In this document: positions 35,314 to 43,338 of the stretch, piece by piece
Numbering within the stretch: the stretch's first letter is position 1
How the letters are laid out: the number at the start of each line of letters is the position of its first letter
NCBI RefSeq assembly: GCF_030644365.1
Contig: NZ_CP130058.1
Location: 124,001-188,000 of the forward strand
Length of the DNA: 64,000 bases
Direction: 5' to 3'
Origin: Schaalia sp. HMT-172
GTDB lineage: Bacteria; Actinomycetota; Actinomycetes; Actinomycetales; Actinomycetaceae
Position numbers and translations under genes: made by a program
Notes under the pieces: generated by a model
The model's input: the letters and a program-made list of their open reading frames with translations, nothing else
Databases searched by the model: none
What the model was told of the DNA's origin: nothing

Positions 35314-35464
35314 ATTGTTGGGTAATTGTTGGGTGTGGGTTGACGAGGTGTGGGTGCAGCGGGCGGTGAAGCGACGACGCGGGGGCATCGCCGGCAGCAC
35401 GAGAGAGATCAGGTCGCGCCCGCCGCATCGTGGAGGGTGCCAGTCAGCCTGAGGGAGCCTCGCC

Positions 35465-36415
35465 CTACAGGTCCTCGTCGAAGCGCGTGAGAGGCTCCTC
35501 GAGGTGCAGGTCCACGAGGGCGCGGGCCAGCGCGTCGATCTCCTCGCCCTGATACAGCGTCGACCTCCACGAGGCCGGGATGGCCTCGACCCCGAAGTAT
35601 GCGCCGCCGAGCTGCCCGTAGATCGCGGCGTTCGTGTCCGAGTCGCCGCCCATGTTGGCGATCGCCAGGGTCGCATCCTTGAAGGACGGGAAATCCAGGA
35701 GGCCGTGAACAGCGAGGCGCAGGCCGTGCACGATGTAACCGCTGGTCTCTGACTCCCACGAGGCGCGCTCGGCGGGGTCCGTGCTGATGACGCGCGCGGC
35801 CATCTCGTCGAAGGCGGGGCCCGTTGAGGCCCAGCCGACGTTGATGATGTGCTCCGGCGCCCAGCCGAGGAGGGCACCCACGAGGAGGGCAGCGAAGACC
35901 TCGGTGCCTGCCTCGGCCTCGACCGAATAGTGGGTCTCCCGCGCGCTCAGTCCAGCGGTGACGACGATCTCGCGGATTTCGCGGTGCTCGAAGCCGGCGA
36001 TGACGACGGGCGCCAGGCGCATGATCGCGCCGTTACCGGCACGGTTCGAGCGCTCGGCGGTCACCGGCACACGCTGTTCGTGCTCAAAATCGAACAGCGC
36101 GGCACGCACCTGGCCACCGATATCGAAACACCTGTCCGTCGACGAACGGTAACCCTTCGAAAACCAACGCTGGTAGCGCTCCATCACGTCAAAAGAGTCA
36201 TAGTGGCCCATCGCCAGCAGGGAATCCGCGATGCACAGCGCCATCGACGTGTCATCCGTCCACTGCCCGGGCTTCAACAGGAAGGGGCCGCCACCCACCA
36301 TGTCCGTGATCGGCTTGAAGGTACCTGCGACCTTGAACTCATTCGTGGTGCCCACTGCGTCGCCGACAGCCAGGCCCATGAGAGCGCCGCGCGCCCGAGA
36401 AAGAAAATCCGTCAT
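35465..36415 (-). CDS. ADP-ribosylglycohydrolase family protein
   Basis: 316 aa from ATG 36415. Dinuclear-metal hydrolase of the DraG/ARH family, which removes ADP-ribose from proteins, nucleic acids or small molecules. Metal-binding motifs are GDAVGTTNEF (N-terminal), QWTDDTSMAL (Thr-Asp-Asp at about 53-55) and NMGGDSDTNAAIYGQLGGAYFG near residue 253. Length and motif order match the family. No ADP-ribosyltransferase gene adjoins it, so the target is unknown. A hexamer CACACT lies 6 nt before the start, hinting at a leaderless mRNA, but weakly. It is flanked by elements R13 and R14. Confidence 0.92.
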   Translation of the reverse strand: MTDFLSRARGALMGLAVGDAVGTTNEFKVAGTFKPITDMVGGGPFLLKPGQWTDDTSMALCIADSLLAMGHYDSFDVMERYQRWFSKGYRSSTDRCFDIGGQVRAALFDFEHEQRVPVTAERSNRAGNGAIMRLAPVVIAGFEHREIREIVVTAGLSARETHYSVEAEAGTEVFAALLVGALLGWAPEHIINVGWASTGPAFDEMAARVISTDPAERASWESETSGYIVHGLRLAVHGLLDFPSFKDATLAIANMGGDSDTNAAIYGQLGGAYFGVEAIPASWRSTLYQGEEIDALARALVDLHLEEPLTRFDEDL

Positions 36416-36493
36416 CCCCACAGTGTGCCACAGGATGCACTTCAACGGATTTCTGGCCTCGTCCCCCAGGAGCGCTCTGGCTTACCGACAAAT

Positions 36494-36600
36494 GTCGCAC
36501 GTAATTCCCTTTGGTCAGTTTTTGAGTGCGGTCGAAAACCGCATGATTTCAACGGTCCGATTTCAAAGTTTGAAAGAGAGGTGGGGGAATTACGTGCGAC
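36494..36600 (-). repeat. 107-bp family element R14
   Basis: Reverse-core copy, 107 bp, ACGTAATT-type ends. Both outside flanks look like the long type (TACCGACAAATG on the left, ACATTGTTGGGTAT on the right), unlike other copies. Confidence 0.9.
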
Positions 36601-36647
36601 ATTGTTGGGTATATGTTGGGTGTGAGCACATGGAACGTCAGGATTCG

Positions 36648-37202
36648 TTACTCACGTTCCCAGTCTTCCAGTTCGCCGCGGGCTTTGCGGTCGAGGAAGT
36701 CGAGCAGATTACCCGTCTCCGAAGGAGAGTTCAGAGATAGTGTGATCTTGTCTGCGGCGCCGCCGAGGAAGTAGAGGATTTTATCATGGGAGATAAGCTC
36801 AACGCAGGACTTATCGAATGTTCTTTTGCTGGCCAGTCGGTTCTGGAGGCGTTGTTCAAGGTATTCATTGTAGTAGGAATACGCTTTGTCGCATTGCTTC
36901 TTGTCGTGTGGGTCTAGGTGCGCTGCGAGATAGAACATAAGACCTGCGACGCCGCCGAAGGTGTTGTAAACAATGTAGGAAGATGATCGTTCGGGAATGA
37001 CGTCGGAGGTGAAGAGCAGGCTTTCTCTGGGGTCGGGAGTCCACCCGAAATGATCGCGGAAGGCCGCGGCGTCTGCCCGGCTGGCGGGCCACGTCAGAGA
37101 CTCCCACGCGTCGAGGATCTCGTTCAGGCGCGACAGCGTCATCATGCGCGCCCCCTCGGGCGTGACACGCACATGCTCGGGATTTAACGGCGTGTTACTC
37201 AC
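36648..37202 (-). CDS. Putative immunity protein, second tandem copy
   Basis: 184 aa. The GTG start at 37202 overlaps the stop of the upstream paralogue by 8 nt. The first 60 residues (LNPEHVRVTPEGARMMTLSR, LNEILDAWESLTWPASRADA) and the last 25 (PSETGNLLDFLDRKARGELE) are almost identical to the neighbour. The centre differs, as expected for gene-conversion mosaics. I recognise no catalytic motif; the protein looks globular and soluble with an acidic C-terminus. It resembles short actinomycete proteins found beside WXG-like toxins. Position after a nuclease-like toxin gene suggests an immunity role (inference). Confidence 0.7.
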   Translation of the reverse strand: MSNTPLNPEHVRVTPEGARMMTLSRLNEILDAWESLTWPASRADAAAFRDHFGWTPDPRESLLFTSDVIPERSSSYIVYNTFGGVAGLMFYLAAHLDPHDKKQCDKAYSYYNEYLEQRLQNRLASKRTFDKSCVELISHDKILYFLGGAADKITLSLNSPSETGNLLDFLDRKARGELEDWERE

Positions 37203-37749
37203 GTTCCCAGTCTTCCAGTTCGCCGCGGGCTTTGCGGTCGAGGAAGTCGAGCAAGTTACCCGTCTCCGAAGGAGAGTTCAGAGATAGTGTGATCTTCTCA
37301 CCTCCATCTCCAATGCGATAGTAAAGGTTGTCGCTTGTGAATAATCGGATTCCTGATTCGCGTGAACCCGTTTTATTCTGTAGCCTCTCGCCGAGGTGTT
37401 TGATGATGTGATTGAGGTAGAACGAAAGAGTGTCGTCGAATTGTGACGTGTCGTGTGGGTCTAGGTGCGCTGCGAGATAGAACCTGAGGCATGCGACGCC
37501 GTCGAAGGGAGTGTAGACGATGAAGGAGGATGACCGTTCGGGTACGACGTCGGAGGTGAAGAGCAGGCTTTCTCTGGGGTCGGGAGTCCATCCGAAACGA
37601 TCGCGGAAGGCCGCGGCGTCTGCCCGGCTGGCGGGCCACGTCAGAGACTCCCACGCGTCGAGGATCTCGTTCAAGCGCGACAGCGTCATCATGCGCGCCC
37701 CCTCGGGCGTGACACGCACATGCTCGGGGTTCAACCGTGTCTGATCCAT
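37195..37749 (-). CDS. Putative immunity protein, first tandem copy
   Basis: 184 aa from ATG 37749, which lies inside the 3' end of the toxin gene (19-nt overlap), so translation is probably coupled. It is a paralogue of the following gene, with the same length and the same termini. The variable centre is GVACLRFYLAAHLDPHDTSQ and KTGSRESGIRLFTSD, versus GVAGLMFYLAAHLDPHDKKQ and KRTFDKSCVELISHD in its neighbour. The nucleotide sequence 37199-37295 is nearly identical to 36653-36750. Toxins are commonly followed by cognate and orphan immunity genes; this first copy is the better candidate for the cognate one. Confidence 0.72.
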   Translation of the reverse strand: MDQTRLNPEHVRVTPEGARMMTLSRLNEILDAWESLTWPASRADAAAFRDRFGWTPDPRESLLFTSDVVPERSSSFIVYTPFDGVACLRFYLAAHLDPHDTSQFDDTLSFYLNHIIKHLGERLQNKTGSRESGIRLFTSDNLYYRIGDGGEKITLSLNSPSETGNLLDFLDRKARGELEDWERE

Positions 37750-39293
37750 GGGGTGTCCCCTCTTCCGGCCGCGTCGGTCCACGCGGCAATCTTCGCATCA
37801 ATATTATCCATGTGGTGCGGCGCGAGCGTGATCGGAGTCGTCGTGAAGCGAATCTTCTCCGGATCCGCGGTGCGCGTGAACGACACGTCTGAGTGCAGGG
37901 TCATGCGCCCCGTCTTGATGTCGTGCCAGACATCCTGGTTCATCGACATTAGTTCGTGGAACGACGTGTCGGTGCCCAGGCGGTCGCCGATATAGGCAGC
38001 AGAACCCTGACGTACCCGTACCCCGTCCACGGAATACGTGCCCATCCGGGCCCCTCCTCCCTTCGATTCGCCGATGTGAAACTCCGTTCCCGAATAGTGA
38101 ATCGCAAAATCGTCAAGACGTCCGGCACCCGTCCCGGGGCCGCCCAGGCCCAGGTTGTAGATGCCCCGCTCGTGCCACGCGTGATCGAGCCCCGCATGCC
38201 CCATCCGCTCCGCCGCATAGCGCGCACCATTGCGCGACGAGGTCAGACCTAAAGACATTTGCTGCATCTGAATGAGCTCAAAATCGTCAACGCCCTGTCG
38301 ATCCAGTTTATCGAGGGTCCGTTGAATCTGGTCGGCATTCCCCGCAGAAGGCGGCAGGTCGTACCGCGCGAGCCGCTCGGCCAGAGAAGGCTGAAGTTCA
38401 CGCGCGGTCGTCAGATTCACCTGTCGGATCGTCTCCAGCTCATCGAGCACCTGGGCGGTATACGCGGCGTCGGCGTAGGAGTTCGTGAAATGACCCCTCT
38501 CCACGACGTGCAGGCCATTCTTCCTGCGTCGTATCCACATCCCAGACGGAATGATCGCCGCGAGCGACGTGTCGGGAGCCTTCTTCAGCAGGTTCGTGAT
38601 GGACTCGAGGATGCCTCGAGCATCATGCAGGTGAGAGACAAGATTCTTCGCCGAAGTGACGACACCTGTGACGCTGTCCGTCAATGACGTGACAGCTGCG
38701 CCAACCTTGATCTGAATTTGAGCAACGACACCGCCAGACGCCAAACCAACCGTGCCGACGATCTCGATGATCGCGCTGGCTAAGGTTCCAATGATCTCAG
38801 CGAGAACATCGCGGACGAGATCGTGAACCGCGCTGACAACCCCCGACAGAATAGAATACGCGGTCGCAACCGCCTCCAACGCCTGAGCGCCCGAACGGAG
38901 CGCTCCGACCGTTGAGGCGGACCGCGATCGAAAGGTGCTCGCGGTCAATCCTTCGAATTCTCCCACGAGCGCCTGCGTGCGCGACTCGAGCTCATCGGCT
39001 CGCTGCGCCACCGCTGCAGCACACGCCAACCACGACTGGCCGTCAGCCTGGACGGCATCACCGTTCCCAGCGAGATCATCAAGCCAACCTTTGAGCGGCT
39101 CGAAATGCTCCAGCAAAAAGGAAGCGCCCCAGCCAATGAGCGTCCCAATCGGGTCGACCATCATCCCCACGACATCCCCGACGACGGCCAGCCCCGATAA
39201 ACCCGTTCCTAGCCATGAGCCCGACGACATGGACTTATTGAGCCCATCCAAGTCCTCTAGGAGGCCCGAACCTGCTAGCTCTTCCGTGCTCAC
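37731..39293 (-). CDS. Polymorphic toxin: WXG-like helical N-terminus, nuclease-like C-terminus
   Basis: 520 aa from GTG 39293, overlapping the previous stop as GTGA. Residues 1-240 are an alpha-helical, partly hydrophobic region (GLSGLAVVGDVVGMMVDPIGTLIGWG, then WLDDLAGNGDAVQADGQSWL). This resembles WXG100/LXG-type effectors, which use type VII or related secretion. The C-terminal 130 residues contain GAGRLDDFAIHYSG, FHIGESKGGGARMG and VRQGSAAYIGD. Asp394/395, Glu409 and Lys411 with a downstream QG fit the PD-(D/E)XK-type toxin nucleases. Immediate downstream paired small genes would supply immunity. The upstream YbaB-like and small WXG-like genes are typical companions. I see no secretion apparatus gene in the window. 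Nuclease activity is inferred from motif only. Confidence 0.72.
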   Translation of the reverse strand: MSTEELAGSGLLEDLDGLNKSMSSGSWLGTGLSGLAVVGDVVGMMVDPIGTLIGWGASFLLEHFEPLKGWLDDLAGNGDAVQADGQSWLACAAAVAQRADELESRTQALVGEFEGLTASTFRSRSASTVGALRSGAQALEAVATAYSILSGVVSAVHDLVRDVLAEIIGTLASAIIEIVGTVGLASGGVVAQIQIKVGAAVTSLTDSVTGVVTSAKNLVSHLHDARGILESITNLLKKAPDTSLAAIIPSGMWIRRRKNGLHVVERGHFTNSYADAAYTAQVLDELETIRQVNLTTARELQPSLAERLARYDLPPSAGNADQIQRTLDKLDRQGVDDFELIQMQQMSLGLTSSRNGARYAAERMGHAGLDHAWHERGIYNLGLGGPGTGAGRLDDFAIHYSGTEFHIGESKGGGARMGTYSVDGVRVRQGSAAYIGDRLGTDTSFHELMSMNQDVWHDIKTGRMTLHSDVSFTRTADPEKIRFTTTPITLAPHHMDNIDAKIAAWTDAAGRGDTPWIRHG

Positions 39294-39631
39294 GGCATCA
39301 GCGTCCTTCCAGCCATGCCACGACGACCCTGTGCGGCATCCCGAATTGCTTGAGCTGAGGATTCCTCACACTCCTCGAAGCTCTGAACGGCTTTGATCAG
39401 CCCGTCTCCATCTTTCGTTGCTCCAGAAGCTGCTTCCTCCACCATGGAGCGCACCCACCGGCGAACAAGACCCAGCGGGCCTGTGACAAGCGGTCCAACC
39501 AACAGGCCGAGGGCCGCATCATTGCAACCGGCATCCACGCCAACGACCGACGACTTCACGTCGTCGCCGGCGCTTTGCGACTCGCGTGCCGCTGCACGCG
39601 CTTTCTCGAAGTCAAGGGAGATGTCCGCCAT
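39290..39631 (-). CDS. Small WXG100-like helical protein
   Basis: 113 aa from ATG 39631, 2 nt after the upstream stop and with GGGAG about 12 nt before; a GTG at 39643 is possible but lacks spacing. The protein is predicted mostly helical (DISLDFEKARAAARESQSAG... LVRRWVRSMVEEAASGATKD). It has the size and context of EsxA/WXG-like partners, though no strict W-x-G is present; LVGPLVTGPLGL forms a Gly/Pro turn in the middle. It would act as chaperone or co-secreted partner of the toxin. The assignment rests on operon position more than on sequence. Confidence 0.6.
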   Translation of the reverse strand: MADISLDFEKARAAARESQSAGDDVKSSVVGVDAGCNDAALGLLVGPLVTGPLGLVRRWVRSMVEEAASGATKDGDGLIKAVQSFEECEESSAQAIRDAAQGRRGMAGRTLMP

Positions 39632-39633
39632 GG

Positions 39634-40119
39634 TCAGTGCCACTCCCTGCGGATACCAGGATTGCGCAGTATCCCGAAACGATCAATCGGTCGGCTCTCG
39701 CGCTCCCCGGCGTCTTGCTCCCGTGCCGACCCATAACGCGCGACCAATGCCTGTGCGCCCGGGTCTGACTCGCCGTAAGCATCAACGGCGGCGTCGGCTA
39801 CCTGGGCGCCAGCGCTCGATTGGGCCGCCTTCCAGGCCTCAATGACCAAACGCCCCACGGCCTCGTCCCCGTCAATGAGCACCCGAAGCGGGCAACCGGA
39901 GGCGTCGACCGTCACGTTGACGCGGCCAGACGCATCCTCACCCTGTCCGCGCACCGTCTCCCGGAGCTCAAGGAACGTTGCGGCCTTCTCCGCGAGGCGC
40001 TGAGCTTTTCGCGCCGAACGGCGCACGTTGGCGGCGGCCTCATCGAAAGCAGACAAGTCCGGCGTGCCATCCCCACCCGGGTCACTCTGGCTTGCTGCAT
40101 CGGGGCGATAGGTAACCAT
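39634..40119 (-). CDS. YbaB/EbfC-family protein heading the toxin operon
   Basis: 161 aa. The middle segment GRVNVTVDASGCPLRVLIDGDEAVGRLVIEAWKAAQ is the YbaB/EbfC DNA-binding fold, preceded by a helical segment (NVRRSARKAQRLAEKAATFLELRETVRG). Such proteins head many actinobacterial WXG/ESX-type effector operons. ATG 40119 is preceded by a run of eight G residues (C8 at 40132-40139 on the + strand) 12 nt upstream, which may serve as, or disturb, the ribosome site. All five genes to 36648 overlap or abut, so they form one operon. Confidence 0.78.
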   Translation of the reverse strand: MVTYRPDAASQSDPGGDGTPDLSAFDEAAANVRRSARKAQRLAEKAATFLELRETVRGQGEDASGRVNVTVDASGCPLRVLIDGDEAVGRLVIEAWKAAQSSAGAQVADAAVDAYGESDPGAQALVARYGSAREQDAGERESRPIDRFGILRNPGIRREWH

Positions 40120-40131
40120 TCGGTCAAGCTA

Positions 40132-40139
40132 CCCCCCCC
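40132..40139. repeat. C8 homopolymer in front of the toxin operon
   Basis: Eight consecutive C residues (G8 on the coding strand) lie 12-20 nt before the start of the YbaB-like gene, where a length change would alter the ribosome-site spacing or the promoter. Confidence 0.85.
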
Positions 40140-40174
40140 GAAGGCAACCTGTCAAACTCTGAGCGACCGCCCTG

Positions 40175-41332
40175 CTAGGAAACCGAGGTGCCGAACAGCA
40201 AGCCCAGCAGGTAGGTGACGCCCGCGGCGCCGTAGCCCACGACAAGCTGACGCAGCGCGCGAGGCGTCGGGGACTGGCCCGACAAGATGCCGACCACGCC
40301 GCCCGTGAACAGCAGGGCCACGCCCACAATCGCAGCCGCGACCGCGATCGCCGTCAGGCCCGTCAGGCCCACAATATAGGGAATCAACGGGAAAAATGCG
40401 CCCGTCGCGAAGAAACAGAACGACGACAACGCGGCCTTCATGGGCGTGCCCACCTGGTCGCCCGCACCATCCGACTCGGGGCTGCCGCCGAGGGCGGCGC
40501 GCACCGCGATCGCGCCGGACTCTCCGGTCGCCGGCTTGGCGAGACGCGCGAAAACCTGCCTCGCGTGCCGCTCGGCCTCCTCCTCGCTCTCCCCGCGCGC
40601 ACGGAACACAAGCGCCAGCTCGTTCGCGTCCACATCCAGGTCCGGCACTGCCTGATGCGCGTCCGGGGCGGGGATCGAGGCGTCGAGCAGCTCGCGCTGA
40701 CTGCGCACGCTCACCCACTCGCCGGCAGCCATCGACAAGGCGCCCGCGAGCAGGCCCGACACGCCCGTCAGCAACACGACGTGCGGCTCCATGCCCGTCG
40801 CCGCCACGCCCAGCACGAGAGCCAGGTTCGACACGAGGCCGTCGTTCGCGCCAAAGACCGCCGCGCGGAACGTGCCCGCCAGGGTCTCGCGGGACTTCGC
40901 AGCCAGGGAACGGATGACCTCGGCGTGAATGTACTCGTCTGCCTGCATGTGCGCCGGCACGTCATCATCCACGTCGCGAGCGGAACGCTGCTCCGCGCGC
41001 TGGGCCATCGCCAGAATGAAAATCGTGCCAAAAAGATGCGCGAGGACCGCCGCGGCACGCGTGCGCAGCGGCGGCTTCGGGGCGGGCAGGGCCCGCTCAC
41101 CCAGGCGCGCCAGCCAATACTCCTCGTGGCGGCGCTCCGCCTCCTCCAACTGCAGCAGGACCGCGCGCTCCTCGCCCGTCCGGCGCTCCGACAGGTCACG
41201 GTAGGTGTGGGCCTCCATGCGCTCCTCAGCCAGGTGCTTGCGCCAGCGCTTAATCTGCTCGCGCGTCGGCTCCCGGTCTTCGGCCGCGTGATCCGCGTTC
41301 ACTGCCGAGGCCTCGTTCCCCTGCGCGCTCAC
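40175..41332 (-). CDS. VIT1/CCC1-family Fe/Mn transporter with ferritin-like N-terminus
   Basis: 385 aa from GTG 41332, overlapping the YtxH gene stop as GTGA. Residues 20-90 are a ferritin-like helical segment (KRWRKHLAEERMEAHTYRDLSERRTGEER, then EAERRHEEYW) with a Glu/His pattern able to bind metal. The VIT domain follows: TFRAAVFGANDGLVSNLALVLGV is the family hallmark, then GLLAGALSMAAGEWVSVRSQRE, an acidic cytoplasmic section (ARGESEEEAERHARQVF) and three C-terminal membrane helices. Members move iron or manganese out of the cytoplasm. No metal-responsive operator is obvious. Confidence 0.9.
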   Translation of the reverse strand: MSAQGNEASAVNADHAAEDREPTREQIKRWRKHLAEERMEAHTYRDLSERRTGEERAVLLQLEEAERRHEEYWLARLGERALPAPKPPLRTRAAAVLAHLFGTIFILAMAQRAEQRSARDVDDDVPAHMQADEYIHAEVIRSLAAKSRETLAGTFRAAVFGANDGLVSNLALVLGVAATGMEPHVVLLTGVSGLLAGALSMAAGEWVSVRSQRELLDASIPAPDAHQAVPDLDVDANELALVFRARGESEEEAERHARQVFARLAKPATGESGAIAVRAALGGSPESDGAGDQVGTPMKAALSSFCFFATGAFFPLIPYIVGLTGLTAIAVAAAIVGVALLFTGGVVGILSGQSPTPRALRQLVVGYGAAGVTYLLGLLFGTSVS

Positions 41333-41622
41333 CGCTGAGGCGAGGCGGGGGCGGGCTGCGCGTCAACCGTCGTCGGCGAGGCGGGGGCGCCAAAAAGGCG
41401 TTCCTTCACCGCATCGGCAACCTTATCCGTCACCTGCTCGCCGCCCGCGCGCACGAAATCCGACACCTTCTGGCCCGCAGCGTCCAGGGGGCGGGCCACG
41501 ACCGGGAAACGACGCACCTTCGAGGCGCCAGCGCGGATCTGCTCGTAGCGCTCACGCCCGGCGCGGGCCCCCAGCACGTATCCGATGCCAACTCCGATGA
41601 GGATCCCGGTCTTGGTTCCCAT
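41329..41622 (-). CDS. YtxH-domain small protein
   Basis: 97 aa from ATG 41622 with AAGGAC just upstream. The N-terminal GTKTGILIGVGIGYVLGARAGRERYEQIR is the YtxH pattern: a short glycine-rich membrane helix followed by 'G-A-R-A-G-R-x-R-Y'. A helical amphipathic region and a Pro/Ala tail follow. Such proteins are membrane-associated and of unknown role. It is translated just ahead of the VIT1-family transporter with a 4-nt stop/start overlap. Confidence 0.83.
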   Translation of the reverse strand: MGTKTGILIGVGIGYVLGARAGRERYEQIRAGASKVRRFPVVARPLDAAGQKVSDFVRAGGEQVTDKVADAVKERLFGAPASPTTVDAQPAPASPQR

Positions 41623-41850
41623 ATCTGTCCTTCTCTCGCTGCGTGGGGCGGCGCCCGCGGTCCGCCGGGCGTTCTCGCGCAGGCGTTCCCACCGGCGCAC
41701 AATCACCCTCATCTTAGTGCCGGGCCATGCTCGCTCGCACGCCCCTGACGCGGGGTGGAGATTTCTCTCGGAAACCTAGCCCAGGCCTCGTTCCCTTGTC
41801 ACATATGTGCACACCGTGGTCTCCCCTTCACGGAGGGTGATGGAAAGCGC

Positions 41851-41865
41851 TATGTTTAATGCGTG
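41851..41865 (+). promoter_or_regulatory. -10 hexamer and leaderless GTG start
   Basis: TATGTT (41851-41856) ends 6 nt before GTG 41863; no ribosome site is visible. Confidence 0.5.
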
Positions 41866-42705
41866 AGCCAGATAACGATTCAGACGCCCCGGGGAGTGTC
41901 CATCACCGGGACATTCACGCGTCCTGTGGACTGCCGCGACGCCGCGGTGATCTTTTCTCACAGCTTTTTGTCGGACCGTCACGCATCGGGGATGTTCGAT
42001 GCGCTCGGTCGCGCGATGCGTCGCGCCGGCTACGCCACCCTCGCCTTCGACTATTCCGGGCACGGCGAATCCGGCGATGAGATCATCACCTTCGACCCGC
42101 TCATCGAGGACTTTCGCTCCGCCTCCGGCTGGCTGGCCGACCAGGGGTTCACACGCCAAATCTGCGTCGGCCACGAGTTCGGCGCCACCGTCGCCCTGCG
42201 CGCCCGCCCGTCCGCCGTGCAGACCTACGTGCTCGTCTCGCCGGTCCTCGGCCCGCTGTCCTACGACTGGAATCTCGTGTTCTCCGACGTGCAGCTCTCC
42301 GACCTGGAACGCCACGGCACCACCACCATCCCCAACGACTCCGAGTCCGTGCGCCGTCACTTCACGATCAACAAGGCCACCCTCGCCGACATGTCCATGG
42401 TGTCCGGCGAGAAGGCCTTGCACGGCATCGACGTGCCCATTCTCATCACACACGACGCCTTCGACGAGGAAACCGGCCTGCTCGACCGCACGCGCGAGGC
42501 CTTCCACCTGCTGCCCGACGGATCCGTCGTCGACATGACCGCGCCGCCCGTCGGTGTCGTCGGCGAGTACACGCCCATCGACGGCGTTCCCGTCGCCGAC
42601 GAGGCCGTGGATCGCGCCCTGGCCGCCTCAGGTTCCGCGCACCTGCCCGCGCTGCCCGACGTCGCCGTGCGGTGGGTCAGCCGCTGGGTGCCAGCAGGCC
42701 GGTAG
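41863..42705 (+). CDS. Alpha/beta-hydrolase fold protein lacking the nucleophile serine
   Basis: 280 aa from GTG 41863. The fold is clear: HSFLSDRHASG oxyanion-hole strand, LAFDYSGHGES, then the nucleophile elbow region CVGHEFGATVALRARP and a late ILITHDAFDEE with the acid. At the elbow the usual G-x-S-x-G reads Gly103-His104-Glu105-Phe106-Gly107; the codon is GAG, so Glu replaces Ser. No clear C-terminal catalytic His motif is seen either. The protein may be a non-hydrolytic member, for instance a binding or sensing protein, or may use a different chemistry. It resembles the acylaminoacyl-peptidase/BAAT-like group in overall layout. Confidence 0.82.
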   Translation: MSQITIQTPRGVSITGTFTRPVDCRDAAVIFSHSFLSDRHASGMFDALGRAMRRAGYATLAFDYSGHGESGDEIITFDPLIEDFRSASGWLADQGFTRQICVGHEFGATVALRARPSAVQTYVLVSPVLGPLSYDWNLVFSDVQLSDLERHGTTTIPNDSESVRRHFTINKATLADMSMVSGEKALHGIDVPILITHDAFDEETGLLDRTREAFHLLPDGSVVDMTAPPVGVVGEYTPIDGVPVADEAVDRALAASGSAHLPALPDVAVRWVSRWVPAGR

Positions 42706-42792
42706 CTGCCCGGTGGGCTGTGCTGACTGCCTCTGCTCCTGGGCCCGCCCCCTGGCGCGCTCTGGTGGCTCGCTGCGCGGATAAGCTGTTGC

Positions 42793-42899
42793 TATCTGGA
42801 TAGGTTGCGCGGATGTGGATAGGTTGTGTGCATCCGGATAGGTTATTAAGCTATCCGGATGTTTGTTACCTATCCGGATGTTTGTTACCTATCCGGATG
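42793..42899. repeat. TATCCGGATG palindromic/tandem cluster
   Basis: A 19-bp unit (CTATCCGGATGTTTGTTAC) is repeated tandemly at 42851, 42870 and 42889. The same TATCCGGAT half occurs inverted at 42831-42840 and weakly at 42793-42820 (TATCTGGATA, GTGGATAGG). CATCCGGATA and CTATCCGGATG form a hairpin over 42831-42861. No protein is encoded. Confidence 0.85.
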
Positions 42900-43047
42900 T
42901 TGATTGCCCGTCCGCGCGGATTCGCAGGGACGTGGTTTGCCCGCTCGGCGAGTGCGCCGGGGAGCCTAGTGCGTGTTTGTGCGCGGATAGTTTGGACAGC
43001 GGGACTGTCCGACTGGCTTCAGGCCTCTGTTTTGCTGCGCGCTAGGC

Positions 43048-43180
43048 GGGCTCGAGTGCTCAACGGTCCGCCTCAGACGAGCTCGAGTGCTCAACGGTCC
43101 GCGCTAGGCGGGCTCGAGTGCTCAACGGTCCGCGTCAGGCGGGCTCGAGTGCTCAACGGTCCGCGTCAGGCGGGCTCGCG
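43048..43180 (+). repeat. 31-bp tandem repeat, four copies plus a partial
   Basis: CTCGAGTGCTCAACGGTCCG occurs at 43051, 43082, 43113 and 43144, and a broken copy begins at 43175. The period is exactly 31 bp with no spacers, so it is a minisatellite rather than a CRISPR array. It shares no sequence with the 107-bp elements. Confidence 0.9.
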
Positions 43181-43224
43181 CGTGTGCCGACAATCCACGC
43201 CATCATGTATGGTTCCCTAACAAT

Positions 43225-43331
43225 GTCGCACGTAATTCCCTCGTGAATATTTCAGACTTTGAAAATGCGTCGTTGGAATTGCAATGTTTGTGGGGTGTCT
43301 CGAAAACTGACCGACATAAATTATGTGCGAC
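43225..43331 (+). repeat. 107-bp family element R15
   Basis: Forward copy, 107 bp. The left end is GTCGCACGTAATTCCC and the right end is decayed (AAATTATGTGCGAC). Long flank GGTTCCCTAACAATG on the left. The hairpin is CGTTGGAATTGCAATG. Confidence 0.9.
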
Positions 43332-43338
43332 TATTTTT

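Noticed and set aside
43048-43180. CRISPR-like array
   Set aside because: The 31-bp units follow each other directly without unique spacers and no cas genes are near.
42813-43220. Open frame of 135 codons across the tandem repeats
   Set aside because: It is made of repeat DNA, has no ribosome site and the composition of non-coding sequence.
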